From the NCBI GenBank assembly GCA_934565615.1, contig CAKTIH010000041.1, forward strand, positions 1-15,630: a stretch of 15,630 nucleotides of DNA, given 5' to 3'. Made by a program: the position numbers and the translations under genes. Below, piece after piece: positions 6,223-14,683 of the stretch. The notes under the pieces are model-generated. The model worked only from the letters and a program-made list of their open reading frames with translations. It had not been told where the DNA came from and ran no database searches. The stretch comes from an uncultured Oscillospiraceae bacterium (lineage in GTDB: Bacteria; Bacillota; Clostridia; Oscillospirales; Oscillospiraceae). Every line of letters begins with the position of its first letter. Position 1 is the stretch's first letter.

Positions 6223-7521
6223 ATGTGGGAAGACGATTACAAGAAGAACAGGACGCGCAATATTATTTTCGCAGTGCTCATCGTTGTGATCCTCGCGGGT
6301 CTCGCGGTCGCGATGCTCTCGGTGCACAAAAGGACCGAGGAGCAGGACGCACAGCTGATAGAGGCTTATTCACAGCAGCAGGAGCAGCAGACGGCTGCAC
6401 GGCAGGAGGCTGTGGAAGCAATAAACGCAGAGTACCAGAAGGACATGCAGACCGTGGCAGACTATCTGCCCGGAATAGTCTGCTGGGGCGATAGTATTAC
6501 TACCGGCTCGTCCGGCAACGTGTCGTACCCCTACGTGCTGCAAAAATATATAGACGCGTATATCTGTGATATCTACGATTTCCGCAGCTCCATAGAAAAT
6601 GCGTCGGATTATTCACGCCTGAAATGGGACGATTATAAGGTCAGCATCCCTGTGGTCAACATGGGCGCGGGGCAGGAGGACACGAGTACGGTCCTTGGAC
6701 GTAGCGGCGCTGTGCCGTATGTCACAGCGATGGATTTCACCATTCCCGCGGGGACTGAGGCAGTGCAGATCTCTCTTATGAGCCAGAACGGTAAGACCGT
6801 CGCTCCGCTCACAGGCGGAAGCGCCGGCGTGAACAACGTCACCATAAACGGCATAGAGGGTGTTCTGTCGCTCAGCTCCGAGGAGAGCTTTGGCTACTAC
6901 ACCACAGGCGCATATTATTTTGCACGTACCGAGGAAGGCAGCGAGACCTATGTCCCGGCAGGGACGGAAATCACTACCGCCGCTACTGATATGTACCGGG
7001 ATTATGTCCATGTCGTCTGCATCGGCACCTACGGCGGGTACGACAGCGCGACCGACCTTGTAGAGCAGACTAAGGCGCTGCTTGCGCGCCAGACGCAGAA
7101 CAGCGACCGCTATATCGTACTTGGCCTGTGCTCCGTGAACGGATTCTGGGACTACAATTCGGCGCTCAGCTTAGATGCGATAGACACCGCGATGATGCAG
7201 GCCTTCGGTAATCATTACATAAACGTGCGCAAGTATCTGTGCGAGGACGGCCTGACCGATGCAAAGCTCTCCATGTCAGCTCAAGACTCGGAGAACATCA
7301 AGTATGGCATCGTTCCGGAGAGCTTCCGCAGCAGCTCCGGCAATGCCGAACTCAACGGCAAGGCGTACCAGCTCATCGGCAAGCTTGTCTATGACCGCAT
7401 GGAGAGTCTCGGCTATTTCAGCGAGGTCGTCGATGAACTGTACATAAAAGAGACAACAAGACTTCTTCTCAAGGATGACCCTGATTATCTCAACCGTGTG
7501 ATAGCAAACAGTCTGAAGTGA
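6223..7521 (+). CDS. membrane-anchored SGNH-hydrolase-like protein of the polysaccharide operon
   Basis: The 432-residue protein has a short cytoplasmic start, one membrane segment (about 13-33), a Gln/Glu-rich probable coiled coil (about 36-75) and an extracellular domain opening with GDSIT at 89-93, the block I serine motif of SGNH/GDSL esterases. The block II glycine is plausible in VNMGAG (145-150). The later blocks look degenerate: where GxND is expected there is GTYGG (268-272), and where a C-terminal DxxHLN is expected there is GNAELN (373-378), which lacks both Asp and His. It may be an inactive or altered esterase, or the true catalytic residues may lie elsewhere. GGAGAA precedes the ATG by 9 bases. 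First gene after the invertible promoter; acetyl-group handling or polymer binding at the cell surface is inference. Confidence 0.75.
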   Translation: MWEDDYKKNRTRNIIFAVLIVVILAGLAVAMLSVHKRTEEQDAQLIEAYSQQQEQQTAARQEAVEAINAEYQKDMQTVADYLPGIVCWGDSITTGSSGNVSYPYVLQKYIDAYICDIYDFRSSIENASDYSRLKWDDYKVSIPVVNMGAGQEDTSTVLGRSGAVPYVTAMDFTIPAGTEAVQISLMSQNGKTVAPLTGGSAGVNNVTINGIEGVLSLSSEESFGYYTTGAYYFARTEEGSETYVPAGTEITTAATDMYRDYVHVVCIGTYGGYDSATDLVEQTKALLARQTQNSDRYIVLGLCSVNGFWDYNSALSLDAIDTAMMQAFGNHYINVRKYLCEDGLTDAKLSMSAQDSENIKYGIVPESFRSSSGNAELNGKAYQLIGKLVYDRMESLGYFSEVVDELYIKETTRLLLKDDPDYLNRVIANSLK

Positions 7522-7531
7522 GGAACGGCAA

Positions 7532-8305
7532 ATGGCAGCAAAAAAAGATAACGAAGAATTAGAAATAGACCTTCTGGAACTGTTCAGAGTGCTGTGGAAT
7601 AAGGCTCTGGTGCTGATACTTACGGCGCTCATAACTGGCGCGGCCGTGTTCAGCGTGACGTTCTTTCTTATAAAGCCGAAGTACGAGGCGACAGCGTCGT
7701 TGTATGTTAACAACAGCTCCTTCTCCTTCGGTGCGACGAGCTTCTCAATATCCTCGTCTGAGCTGTCCGCATCCAATTCACTTGTCTCCACATACATATA
7801 TATCCTCCAGTCCAGAACCACGATGGAGGATGTCATCGCGGCGGCGAATCTGTCTTATGACTATGAGGAGCTTTCGGATATGATCACTGCCGAAGCTGTG
7901 ACAGGGACGGCAGCGTTCAATGTCACGGTCGAGAGCGAGAGCCCGGTCGAGGCGGAGCTTATTGCAAACACTATCGCAAAGCTTCTACCAGACAGAATAG
8001 CGGAGATTGTGGACGGCAGCTCCGTGCGTATCGTTGACTACGCTATCGTACCGGCGCACCGCTCCTCGCCCAGCTTTGTGAAGAACACTGCGATCGGCGT
8101 GCTGCTTGGCCTCTTTGTCAGCGCCGCTATCGTAATCGTGAAGTATCTCGTTAATGAGCAGACCAATGACGTCATTACGTCTGCGGATGATCTCAAGGCG
8201 CTCTACCCGGATATCCCCGTGCTGGCGCTTATCCCGGATATGCGCTTGAGCGAGAAGAAGGGGTACTATTACTCCTCATATTACGGCGGAAAGGCGGGCG
8301 ACTGA
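7532..8305 (+). CDS. Wzz/CpsC-type chain-length regulator and kinase adaptor
   Basis: This 257-residue polysaccharide co-polymerase has the family's two membrane helices (about 24-47 and 184-207), an extracellular loop between them, and the Pro-containing PAHRSSPSF segment just before the second helix. In Firmicutes this protein (CpsC, CapA, YveK) sets polymer length and its cytoplasmic tail activates the separate tyrosine kinase encoded next door. The tail here is about 50 residues and ends in a tyrosine cluster, YYYSSYY (245-251), which is unusual because the tyrosine cluster is normally on the kinase. AGGAA lies 6 bases before the ATG, 10 bases after the previous stop. Together with the next two genes it forms a regulatory unit. 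Confidence 0.88.
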   Translation: MAAKKDNEELEIDLLELFRVLWNKALVLILTALITGAAVFSVTFFLIKPKYEATASLYVNNSSFSFGATSFSISSSELSASNSLVSTYIYILQSRTTMEDVIAAANLSYDYEELSDMITAEAVTGTAAFNVTVESESPVEAELIANTIAKLLPDRIAEIVDGSSVRIVDYAIVPAHRSSPSFVKNTAIGVLLGLFVSAAIVIVKYLVNEQTNDVITSADDLKALYPDIPVLALIPDMRLSEKKGYYYSSYYGGKAGD

Positions 8306-8308
8306 TTT

Positions 8309-9031
8309 ATGGATGAAAAGAAAACAGCGGCTCAGCCCAAGAAGCCGCAGGGCAGCCGCGAGCAGATATGTGAGAACCTGAACTTCGCGGCAAAGGAAGC
8401 GTTCAAGCGCCTGAGGACAAATGTAATAATGTCCTTTGGTGAGGAGGACGCAGGCTGCCGCATCATCGGCGTGACGAGCGCTCAGCCCAGCGAGGGCAAG
8501 AGCACTGTTTCGGTTAACCTTGCCTATTCTCTGGCGGAGCTTGGCAAGCGTGTATTGTTGGTGGACGCGGATATGCGCCGTCCGTCAATAAACATCAAGC
8601 TTGGCATGACGCTCGCTCCGGGACTGAGCAATCTCCTCGGCAGCACGAACTCGATCTCGGCGGCACTGCAGAAGTATTCCAGCAGCACCAGCAAGGCGGC
8701 ATTTAATGTCATCCCGGGCGGAGATATACCCCAGAATCCGTCGGAGCTTTTGAATTCCAAGCGCATGGAGCAGTTGCTTTCGGCACTGGGTTCGGCCTAT
8801 GACTATCTCATAATCGACCTGCCGCCTGTCGGCGCAGTCACGGATGCGGTGTCTATCTCGAAAAAGACCGACGGTATGATCGTCGTTATGCGCGAGAATA
8901 ACTGCCCGCGCAGTGTGCTCAGCGACTGTATCGACCAGCTGAGGTTTGCGCATGTGAATATTTTGGGTTTCGTCATCAACGGCGCGCTTGAGGGTGCCGG
9001 GAAGAAGTACCAGTACGGCAACTATACATAA
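8309..9031 (+). CDS. CpsD/CapB-type bacterial tyrosine kinase (BY-kinase)
   Basis: This 240-residue cytoplasmic kinase has the BY-kinase P-loop set: Walker A AQPSEGKST (58-66), Walker A' VLLVDADMRRP (82-92) and Walker B YLIIDLPP (166-173). The N-terminal EAFKRLRTN (30-38) is the usual contact region for partner subunits. The C-terminus is short and carries tyrosines 234, 236 and 239, the likely autophosphorylation sites. It works with the membrane protein encoded 3 bases upstream to control polymer synthesis, and is dephosphorylated by the downstream PHP phosphatase. GGAAAGG inside the end of the preceding gene serves as binding site. Confidence 0.92.
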   Translation: MDEKKTAAQPKKPQGSREQICENLNFAAKEAFKRLRTNVIMSFGEEDAGCRIIGVTSAQPSEGKSTVSVNLAYSLAELGKRVLLVDADMRRPSINIKLGMTLAPGLSNLLGSTNSISAALQKYSSSTSKAAFNVIPGGDIPQNPSELLNSKRMEQLLSALGSAYDYLIIDLPPVGAVTDAVSISKKTDGMIVVMRENNCPRSVLSDCIDQLRFAHVNILGFVINGALEGAGKKYQYGNYT

Positions 9032-9037
9032 TATAGC

Positions 9038-9742
9038 ATGGTAGATTTTCACTCGCACGTATTACCGGGCATGGACGATGGCGCGGAGAATGTTGAGACG
9101 AGTCTGTGTATGCTTCGCGAGAGCGTGAGGCAGGGCGTGGACGTTCTCTTTGCGACTTCACATTTTTATGCGGATCAGGAGGATCCGATGCGGTTCCTTG
9201 CGCGGCGTGCAGCAGCGTATGAGGAGCTGTGCGCGGCACTGGAGAGAACAGGACAGGAGCACCCGGCCTTATATCTCGGGGCAGAAATACTGTTCTTCCC
9301 GGGGATGAGTGTGGCGGATGAGCTTAAGAGACTGACACTTGGCAATACAAATTGCCTGCTTGTGGAGCCGCCGATGATGCGCTGGTCGGACACGATGCTC
9401 GACGAAATAGAACAGACGGGATCGAACCTTTCCTGCATACCGGTCATAGCACATATCGACCGGTATATGCGCATGCTTGATGATGACACGCTTTTTGAGC
9501 GTGTGAAAGGGCGGCGCATGCTGATACAGGTGAACGCGAGCTTCTTTATCTACGAGGACTCGCGCCCGATGGCACTTAAGTATCTCTCCGAGGGGCGGAT
9601 ACACTTCATGGGTTCAGACTGCCACAATATGACCAACCGCGCGCCGAACCTTGGCTCGGCAGCGGCGGTGATACAGAGGGCAGGAGTACTCAAGCCGTTT
9701 TCGGATTTCAACAAGAGGATATATTATTTCCTTGGAATGTGA
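9038..9742 (+). CDS. CpsB/CapC/YwqE-type PHP-family protein-tyrosine phosphatase
   Basis: The 234-residue manganese-dependent phosphatase removes phosphate from the CpsD-type kinase. Metal-binding motifs of the PHP fold are in place: DFHSHVLPGMDDG (3-15), ATSHFY (39-44), GAEI (81-84), VIAHIDRY (136-143) and GSDCHN (192-197). The start at MVDFHSH is canonical although no good ribosome binding site precedes it; with only 6 bases from the kinase stop, translation is probably coupled. Length is slightly under the usual 240-260. The coding region ends 7 bases before the LCP gene. Confidence 0.92.
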   Translation: MVDFHSHVLPGMDDGAENVETSLCMLRESVRQGVDVLFATSHFYADQEDPMRFLARRAAAYEELCAALERTGQEHPALYLGAEILFFPGMSVADELKRLTLGNTNCLLVEPPMMRWSDTMLDEIEQTGSNLSCIPVIAHIDRYMRMLDDDTLFERVKGRRMLIQVNASFFIYEDSRPMALKYLSEGRIHFMGSDCHNMTNRAPNLGSAAAVIQRAGVLKPFSDFNKRIYYFLGM

Positions 9743-9749
9743 GAGAGCA

Positions 9750-10763
9750 ATGAAAAACAAAAAAGTGATTCTTATTATTCTGGCGGTGCTGATCGCGGCG
9801 GCGGTCATTATGGGAATAGTGGCGGCGCAGCGGCAGGAGCAGGCAGAGCCGGTAGAGAATGCCGGACAGGCAGCGAGCGTGGAGCCGACCTCCGCAGTTG
9901 ACCGCGAGGTGCGGCAGGAGCTGCGCGAGAATGTCGGCAGCGACTATAACCTGAACGATGTGACGAACATACTGCTTATCGGTGTGGATAACGACAATCT
10001 TCCGGGGATGGAGAAGCTCGGCAATGCTGACGGGCTCATGCTGCTGACGATCAACAAGAACACGCAGGAGCTGATCATGACCTCGGTGATGCGTGACACA
10101 CGGGTCAAGGTGTCGGATTATAGCTACATGAAGATCACGTCAACGTACCACGAGGGCGGAGTACCGGAACTGCGCGAAGTGATCGAACTGAACTTCAACA
10201 TCCCGGTGGATAACTACATCCTTGTCAACTACCTCAATGTTGTGGACATTATAGACGCACTCGGCGGAGTGGACGTGGAACTGACGGAGGACGAGATACA
10301 AACAATGTCCGGGAAAATAGCGAATATAGAAAATCTTGTTGGCGAAGAGCGCGGCACTAACGCCATAAGTGTGAGCGAGGCAGGACTGCTGCACCTCAAC
10401 GGCGTGCAGACTGCGGCGTATCTGCGCATACGGCCCATAACCGGCGGTTATGACCGCGGCAGGACTGAGCGCGCGAGGAACGTTGTGACGCAGGTGCTTG
10501 ACAAGGTCAAAGGCATGAGCGGAAGCGAGCTCCTGACGTTTGCCAATGAGTTCCTGCCGAACATAGAGACAGACATGACAGCCAACGAGATGATGACTCT
10601 TGCAATGAACTCCGAGGCACTCATGGGCTACACCCGTGTGAGCGACCGCATCCCGCATGATGAGGACTACACCACCTCAAGCGACGGCAACTATTTCATT
10701 CTTCCGGACTTTGACACTGTCAACGAGAAGCTATACAAGTCCATATACGAGGGTGTCAGGTGA
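9750..10763 (+). CDS. LytR-CpsA-Psr (LCP) family polymer-peptidoglycan ligase
   Basis: The 337-residue protein has a short cytoplasmic start, a membrane anchor (about 5-26), a low-complexity linker and an extracellular LCP domain. LCP enzymes transfer lipid-linked capsule or teichoic polymers to peptidoglycan. Key features are NILLIGVD (73-80), NADGLMLL with Asp94, SVMRDTRV with Arg115 and Arg118, YLRIRP (224-229) and the RTERARN segment (238-244), which together coordinate Mg and the polyprenyl pyrophosphate. The frame extends upstream to 9732, but ATG 9750 starts at MKNKKV directly before the membrane helix and has GAGAGAG just upstream. Last gene of the tightly packed, host-like half of the locus. 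Confidence 0.92.
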   Translation: MKNKKVILIILAVLIAAAVIMGIVAAQRQEQAEPVENAGQAASVEPTSAVDREVRQELRENVGSDYNLNDVTNILLIGVDNDNLPGMEKLGNADGLMLLTINKNTQELIMTSVMRDTRVKVSDYSYMKITSTYHEGGVPELREVIELNFNIPVDNYILVNYLNVVDIIDALGGVDVELTEDEIQTMSGKIANIENLVGEERGTNAISVSEAGLLHLNGVQTAAYLRIRPITGGYDRGRTERARNVVTQVLDKVKGMSGSELLTFANEFLPNIETDMTANEMMTLAMNSEALMGYTRVSDRIPHDEDYTTSSDGNYFILPDFDTVNEKLYKSIYEGVR

Positions 10764-10802
10764 CGCTATAAACTTTGATTTGATAAGAGTTGATGTATAA
10801 AC

Positions 10803-11477
10803 ATGGAAACTTCGACCGCAGTACTTGAAAAACAAGAGCTAATTGATGTCGAGAAGAATTTGGAAGATCACAGACGATACTGGATGGGGCGTCGTATTCA
10901 GGACGTTTTTCTTTCGGTGACCGCGCTGATCGTTCTTTTTCCGCTTATGCTTGCAATTGCAATCGCCATCATAATAGACGATCCGTCTGCCGGACCTATT
11001 TTTGTGCAGACACGAGTAGGACTTAAAGGCAAACCGTTTAAGTTTTATAAGTTTCGCTCTATGTGCCCGAATGCGGAAGAAAAGCTTGCGGAAGTGCTCG
11101 ACAAAAATGAAGCTGACGGTCCCGTTTTTAAGATTAAGGACGATCCTAGAATAACAAGGGTAGGCAAGTTCATCCGAAGGACAAGCTTGGACGAGCTGCC
11201 GCAACTGTGGAATGTCCTTAGAGGCGACATGAGTATTATTGGGCCGCGTCCCGCGTTGCCGAGAGAAGTGGAACATTACACGGAATATGACAAGCAGCGG
11301 CTTAGCATAACTCCGGGACTGAGCTGTTATTGGCAGATAGCTCCGCACAGGCATGAGATGCCATTCAGTGAATGGGTGGAGTTGGATCTGAAATATATCC
11401 GCGAGCGCAGTTTCCTTGTGGACTGGAAAATAATATTTAAAACTATTCAAGTATGTTTGCACGGTAATGGTGATTGA
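10803..11477 (+). CDS. undecaprenyl-phosphate sugar-1-phosphate transferase (priming transferase)
   Basis: This 224-residue enzyme of the bacterial sugar transferase family (the short, PglC/WcaJ-core type) starts a repeat unit by moving a sugar-1-phosphate from its nucleotide carrier to undecaprenyl phosphate. A single re-entrant hydrophobic segment at about 35-58 precedes the catalytic core: KFRSM (83-87), TSLDELPQLWNVLRGD with the catalytic Asp130-Glu131 pair, and IIGPRP (145-150). The sugar (glucose, galactose or an amino sugar) cannot be assigned. An in-frame stop just upstream means the start is ATG 10803 or later; the ribosome binding site is weak. The DNA is more A+T-rich than the preceding genes. 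Confidence 0.9.
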   Translation: METSTAVLEKQELIDVEKNLEDHRRYWMGRRIQDVFLSVTALIVLFPLMLAIAIAIIIDDPSAGPIFVQTRVGLKGKPFKFYKFRSMCPNAEEKLAEVLDKNEADGPVFKIKDDPRITRVGKFIRRTSLDELPQLWNVLRGDMSIIGPRPALPREVEHYTEYDKQRLSITPGLSCYWQIAPHRHEMPFSEWVELDLKYIRERSFLVDWKIIFKTIQVCLHGNGD

Positions 11478-11895
11478 CAGGCGGGATGTTTTTATAAACT
11501 TAAATGGGCCACGTTTCATAGATATAGTTGTGTAGGCATAGTCTGCGTAGGTGCTTTTCCCATCCGATACAGGCATGTTTTGGCGTGAGCATGTACTTCA
11601 CGTTGCACGTCACCAACTCGTAGTACAACGCAGAACCAGGGCAGTATGCCTCAGAGCTGCTTTTTTGTTTATGCAACAGAGAGAAAGTTCCATTGTGAAG
11701 GTTCATTCTAACGTAAACTGCGTTGTAATTCGTTTAATGACCTCCATTTTGTATGCGATGATCCATGTTTTGTGGCGGTTAATACCCACATTATATAGGT
11801 AATCTACGCCTTTTCAAGATGGGGGTCTTTATTATTCAGAATATGGGTGCGTACATGGTCGTCTTGGAAATTAAATGGCGGAAGGAACGGCTGCT
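11478..11895. other. gene-free gap before rfbA
   Basis: About 420 bases without a convincing gene. Short open frames exist on both strands but show no recognisable protein features. A weak promoter-like pair, TTGTGG (11770-11775) and TATATA (11792-11797) with a 16-base spacer, is the only regulatory candidate for the rhamnose genes. I see no terminator hairpin. It may be a remnant of a deleted cassette gene. Confidence 0.35.
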
Positions 11896-12791
11896 ATGAA
11901 AGGTATTGTTTTAGCAGGCGGATCAGGCACTCGGTTGTATCCGATCACGAAAGCTACGAGCAAGCAGCTCCTGCCTGTTTATGATAAACCAATGATTTAC
12001 TATCTGATGTCTGTTTTGATGAACGCAGGCATCCGGAATATTTTGATTATTTCAACACCACGGGATACGCCCTGCTTTAAAGATCTGCTCGGCGATGGAC
12101 ATCAGTTTGGTATTGAGCTGACCTATGCTGTCCAGCCATCTCCAGATGGATTGGCACAGGCCTTTATCATTGGCGCAGAATTTATCGACAACGATTCTGT
12201 GGCTATGGTGCTGGGGGACAATATCTTTGCTGGTCATGGATTGAAGAAGCGCCTGCGGGCGGCTGTTCAGAATGCAGAAAACGGAAAGGTTGCAAGGTAT
12301 TTGGCTACTATGTTGACGACCCGGAAAGATTCGGTATCGTCGAATTCGATAAAAACGGAAAGGCGGTTTCTATTGAAGAAAAGCCAGTGCATCCGAAGAG
12401 CAATTACTGCGTAACCGGTCTGTACTTTTATGATAACCGCATGGTTGAGTTTGCAAAGAATCTGAGGCCGTCTGCTCGTGGCGAACTTGAAATCACTGAT
12501 TTGAACCGTATTTATCTGGAGGACGGCTCTCTGAATGTGGAACTGCTCGGTCAGGGGCTCACATGGCTGGACACTGGCACTCACGAGAGTTTAGCTGATG
12601 CTACTAACTTTGTGAAGACTATAGAGCAGCATCAGCACCGTAAGATCGCCTGGCTGGAGGAGATTGCGTACTTGAACGGCTGGATCAACAGAAGAGAACT
12701 GATGGAAGTCTATGAGGTTATGAAGAAAAATCAGTATGGTCAATATCTGAAGGATGTTATGGACGGCAAGTATCAGGAGCATTTGTATTAA
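11896..12791 (+). pseudogene. rfbA: glucose-1-phosphate thymidylyltransferase, broken by a one-base frameshift
   Basis: RfbA joins dTTP and glucose-1-phosphate to dTDP-glucose, the first step to dTDP-L-rhamnose. Frame one (to the stop at 12414) gives MKGIVLAGGSGTRLYP, the nucleotidyl-transferase motif, and is typical down to AENGK. After that the homologous sequence (VFGYYVDDPERFGIVEFD) continues one frame over from 12297 to the natural end QYLKDVMDGKYQEHLY. About one base is missing between 12289 and 12297, where homologues read GKGATVFG. Without the break the product would be about 298 residues, the family's normal size. An initiation codon in the second frame (GTG 12387) would give only the C-terminal 134 residues. 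AAGGAA 8 bases before ATG 11896 fixes the start. A sequencing error is a real alternative to true inactivation. Confidence 0.9.
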
Positions 12792-12818
12792 CTGATGGAA
12801 ATTTAGGGGATAGAAATC

Positions 12819-13730
12819 ATGAAGTTTTTTGTAACAGGCGTTGGAGGCCAGTTGGGACATGATGTGATGAACGAACTGCTGAAGCGCGGTCATGATGGAG
12901 TAGGTTCTGGCACTAAGGAAGCCTATAGCGGCGTGACAGATGGTTCCGCAGTAACAAAGGCACCATATGTGGCTCTGGACATCACTGACAAAGATGCCGT
13001 CGAAAGAGTAATTACAGAAGTAAATCCGGATGCTGTGATCCACTGCGCAGCATGGACGGCGGTGGATATGGCGGAGGATGACGATAAAGCGGCGACAGTA
13101 CGTGCCATCAATGCAGGCGGCACACAGAACATTGCGGATGTCTGCAAGAAGCTCAATTGCAAGATGACTTATATCAGCACAGATTATGTGTTCGATGGCC
13201 AGGGGACGGAGCCTTGGCAGCCAGACTGTAAAGACTACAAGCCCTTGAATGTGTATGGACAGACGAAGCTGGAAGGCGAGCTGGCTGTCAGCCAGACGCT
13301 TGAGAAGTATTTCATCGTCCGCATTGCATGGGTATTTGGCCTAAACGGTAAGAACTTTGTTAAAACTATGCTGAACGTGGGGAAAACTCATGATACGGTC
13401 CGCGTGGTTAACGATCAGATCGGCACGCCTACTTATACATATGATTTGGCTCGACTGCTCATTGATATGAATGAAACCGAGAAGTACGGCTATTACCATG
13501 CTACCAACGAGGGTGGCTACATCAGTTGGTACGATTTCACAAAGGAGATATACCGTCAGGCTGGTTATAAGACGGAGGTCCTGCCCGTAACTACGGCAGA
13601 GTATGGGCTTAGCAAAGCGGCGCGTCCGTTTAACAGCCGTCTGGATAAAAGCAAGCTGGTGGAGGCTGGATTTACGCTGCTTCCGATTTGGCAGGATGCA
13701 CTTAGCCGTTACCTGAAAGAAATCGAATAG
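12819..13730 (+). CDS. rfbD: dTDP-4-dehydrorhamnose reductase
   Basis: The 303-residue short-chain dehydrogenase catalyses the last step of dTDP-L-rhamnose synthesis, NAD(P)H reduction of the 4-keto sugar. It has the Rossmann motif TGVGGQLG (6-13), the HCAAWTAVDMAE substrate segment (75-86), STDYVFDG (120-127) and the catalytic YxxxK pair Tyr146/Lys150 in YGQTK. AGGGGA lies about 8 bases before the ATG. Twenty-seven bases separate it from rfbA and nine from rfbC, so the three form one unit. Confidence 0.95.
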   Translation: MKFFVTGVGGQLGHDVMNELLKRGHDGVGSGTKEAYSGVTDGSAVTKAPYVALDITDKDAVERVITEVNPDAVIHCAAWTAVDMAEDDDKAATVRAINAGGTQNIADVCKKLNCKMTYISTDYVFDGQGTEPWQPDCKDYKPLNVYGQTKLEGELAVSQTLEKYFIVRIAWVFGLNGKNFVKTMLNVGKTHDTVRVVNDQIGTPTYTYDLARLLIDMNETEKYGYYHATNEGGYISWYDFTKEIYRQAGYKTEVLPVTTAEYGLSKAARPFNSRLDKSKLVEAGFTLLPIWQDALSRYLKEIE

Positions 13731-13739
13731 TAAGGAAAA

Positions 13740-14357
13740 ATGGAGAAAATGGGACAGATTAAGGTTGAGAAAAATGTTGGCGGCATTGAGGGGCTCTGCG
13801 TGATTGAGCCAACTGTTCATGGCGACGCCCGGGGCTATTTCATGGAAACCTACAACGAGAAGGATATGAAGGATGCTGGCATCGACATCCATTTTGTGCA
13901 GGACAATCAGTCCATGTCTGCAAAGGGCGTGCTGCGAGGTCTGCATTTTCAGAAACAGTATCCTCAGTGCAAGTTGGTTCGTGCTGTGCGCGGCTCTGTG
14001 TTTGATGTGGCAGTTGATCTGAGAAGCAATTCTTTAACTTATGGCAAATGGTATGGCTCTATATTGTCTGCTGAGAACAAGAGGCAGTTCCTGATTCCTG
14101 GAGGATTTGCGCATGGCTTCCTGGTTCTGAGCGATGTGGCTGAAATCTGTTACAAGGCCAATGACTTCTGGCATCCGAATGATGAAGGTGGTATGGCCTG
14201 GAACGATCCGGAAATCGGCATTGAGTGGCCTGAACTGAAAGGCGAGTACAAGGGCAGCGCAAACGCTGAAGGATATACGCTGGAAGATGGCACGGCGCTG
14301 AATTTAAGTGATAGGGATCAGACGTGGCTCGGATTGAAGGATACTTTTAAATTTTAA
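13740..14357 (+). CDS. rfbC: dTDP-4-dehydrorhamnose 3,5-epimerase
   Basis: The 205-residue cupin-fold epimerase inverts C3 and C5 of dTDP-4-keto-6-deoxyglucose. Signatures are DARGYFMETYN near residue 29, QDNQSMSAKGVLRGLHFQ with the catalytic histidine of RGLHFQ, KLVRAVRGSVFDVAVDLR, and PGGFAHGFLVLSD. The C-terminus (LSDRDQTWLGLKDTF) is complete. Two starts are possible: ATG 13740 with AAGGA only 3 bases away, or ATG 13749 (MGQIKVEKN), which begins where homologues usually do. rfbB, the dehydratase that makes its substrate, is not in the window. Confidence 0.95.
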   Translation: MEKMGQIKVEKNVGGIEGLCVIEPTVHGDARGYFMETYNEKDMKDAGIDIHFVQDNQSMSAKGVLRGLHFQKQYPQCKLVRAVRGSVFDVAVDLRSNSLTYGKWYGSILSAENKRQFLIPGGFAHGFLVLSDVAEICYKANDFWHPNDEGGMAWNDPEIGIEWPELKGEYKGSANAEGYTLEDGTALNLSDRDQTWLGLKDTFKF

Positions 14358-14683
14358 GAATGTAAGGACAGAAGAATACAGCGGAAAAACGAAGTGTAAC
14401 CCGGATTCCCAGTAGAATACAAAAAGCGGGCAAGAGATGGCGACATGGAGATATTTGTAAAAGAACCGTGCTCATAGTTTATAAAGAACGAGATAGTATG
14501 GACAACCAGAAAAACTTGATTTCATGTGGGCTTATGCGGATTGACATTTTCACCTCAACCTGTTTTGCCAGTCTTGGTGGGGCGCGTCTAACGCATTTTT
14601 AGATGCCAATATCTTCTGTTTGCGCTCTATACTTAACCCGCCATAGCGAAAGCTGATAGAGCAGAATACTGGGGAGAATTTGA
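14358..14683. other. gene-free gap between rfbC and the Alg14-like gene
   Basis: About 325 bases with no supported gene. It contains an isolated TTGACA (14541-14546) and a TATACT (14628-14633), too far apart to pair, and no clear terminator. Composition is like the surrounding cassette. It could be scar sequence between two cassette modules. Confidence 0.35.

Noticed and set aside
10711..10737. TTGACA with TATACA inside the end of the LCP gene as a promoter for the sugar transferase
   Set aside because: The spacer is only 15 bases and both boxes lie in conserved coding sequence.
11551..11802. Open frames on both strands in the gap before rfbA
   Set aside because: No ribosome binding site, no recognisable motif, low-complexity translation; not enough to call a gene.
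14513..14523. ACTTGATTTC, a partial match to the L site, near the Alg14-like gene
   Set aside because: Only a short core matches; the arms do not, so it is probably chance rather than a fourth recombination site.
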